This document shows positions 63,965-64,000 of a stretch of DNA of 64,000 nt, piece by piece; within the stretch, counting starts at the first letter, position 1; every line of letters begins with the position of its first letter. Position numbers and translations under genes: made by a program. The notes beneath the pieces are model-generated. The model was not told the origin of the DNA, made no database searches, and worked only from the letters and a program-made list of their open reading frames with translations. The stretch spans positions 465,232 to 529,231 of the forward strand of contig DASSDB010000002.1 in the NCBI GenBank assembly GCA_035697325.1, read 5' to 3'. This DNA is from Candidatus Saccharimonadales bacterium. Lineage in GTDB: Bacteria; Patescibacteriota; Saccharimonadia; Saccharimonadales; Saccharimonadaceae.

Positions 63965-64000
63965 ATGAAACGTCTTATCGGCGCAGCGATAATGGCATGT
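63965..64000 (+). CDS. start of an exported protein gene (cut by window edge)
   Basis: GGAAGAGAA precedes an ATG that opens MKRLIGAAIMAC, the beginning of a signal peptide, possibly of a lipoprotein if the Cys is in a lipobox. TAAGAT lies about 10 bases before the start. Nothing further can be said. Confidence 0.35.
   Translation, partial: MKRLIGAAIMAC

Noticed and set aside
1-64000. CRISPR array.
   Set aside because: No regularly spaced direct repeats of 23-40 bases were seen; the repeated hairpins are gene terminators with different sequences.

Overview
This window reads as a chromosomal segment of a small-genome, episymbiont-type bacterium of the Candidate Phyla Radiation, most likely a Saccharibacterium (TM7). 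The assignment is inference from gene content and style; there is no 16S gene here. The backbone is AT-rich (21 of 60 bases are G/C at 28381-28440) and TGA is used freely as a stop, which argues against the SR1/Gracilibacteria code. Core genes are leuS (with an unusual internal Nudix domain), rpmF-nusB-nudix-rnc, rpsP, khpA, trmD and a Mur ligase. Around them lie many small niche genes: five Nudix domains, four RibD_C/DHFR-like copies (two broken), SRPBCC/AHSA1, DUF1801, MarR, PadR, ArsR and AraC regulators, CPBP-type membrane proteins and an ABC exporter. More than twenty native genes have a -10 box 6-8 bases before the start codon, so their mRNAs should be leaderless.

Layout. 1-7500: HAD enzyme, amino-acid permease, DUF1801, RibD_C pseudogene, secreted TAP-like hydrolase, two GC-rich units, Nudix, glycolipid-binding protein. 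7549-14697: tRNA-Gly followed by a ~7-kb integrative element with a large serine recombinase, small hypothetical genes, a long inverted-repeat region, and a three-gene ATPase / PIN nuclease / Mrr-like nuclease set that looks like a defence cargo. 15300-22200: Nudix, kinase, GrpB, DUF1428, DUF4385, AHSA1, PadR-pentapeptide and DUF4389 genes. 22300-24500: GC-rich desaturase and serpin-like units. 24500-34500: Mur ligase, leuS and the translation/RNA-processing genes, interrupted by four GC-rich units. 35800-38200: a phosphoketolase cut at its N-terminus next to a GC-rich ORF. 38285-42819: a GC-rich four-gene operon (nicotinamidase-like, vWA, PP2C, kinase-like). 42868-50200: Erm-like methylase, DUF72, secreted SH3-like protein, two CPBP proteins, a regulator plus ABC exporter. 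50250-53105: nucleoside hydrolase-like unit and a precursor/ATP-grasp pair that looks like a minimal graspetide (RiPP) cluster. 53300-56780: a field of tRNA-Gln 3'-end fragments ending at an intact tRNA-Gln(CUG). 56900-64000: RibD_C, DUF998, ArsR-SRPBCC fusion with DUF1579, AraC, DUF1801, a CtpE-like P-type ATPase, and an NTF2-like GC-rich unit.

The most striking large-scale pattern is about sixteen GC-rich transcription units (38 of 60 bases G/C at 38881-38940) scattered singly among AT-rich native genes. Nearly all carry their own promoter, a Shine-Dalgarno leader and a strong perfect-stem terminator. They look like independently acquired cassettes, plausibly from GC-rich (actinobacterial, perhaps host) DNA. 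The best candidates for undescribed biology are the recombinase-tail-swapping element with its ATPase/PIN/Mrr cargo and structured intergenic region, the nicotinamidase-vWA-PP2C-kinase operon, the graspetide pair, and the cassette phenomenon itself.
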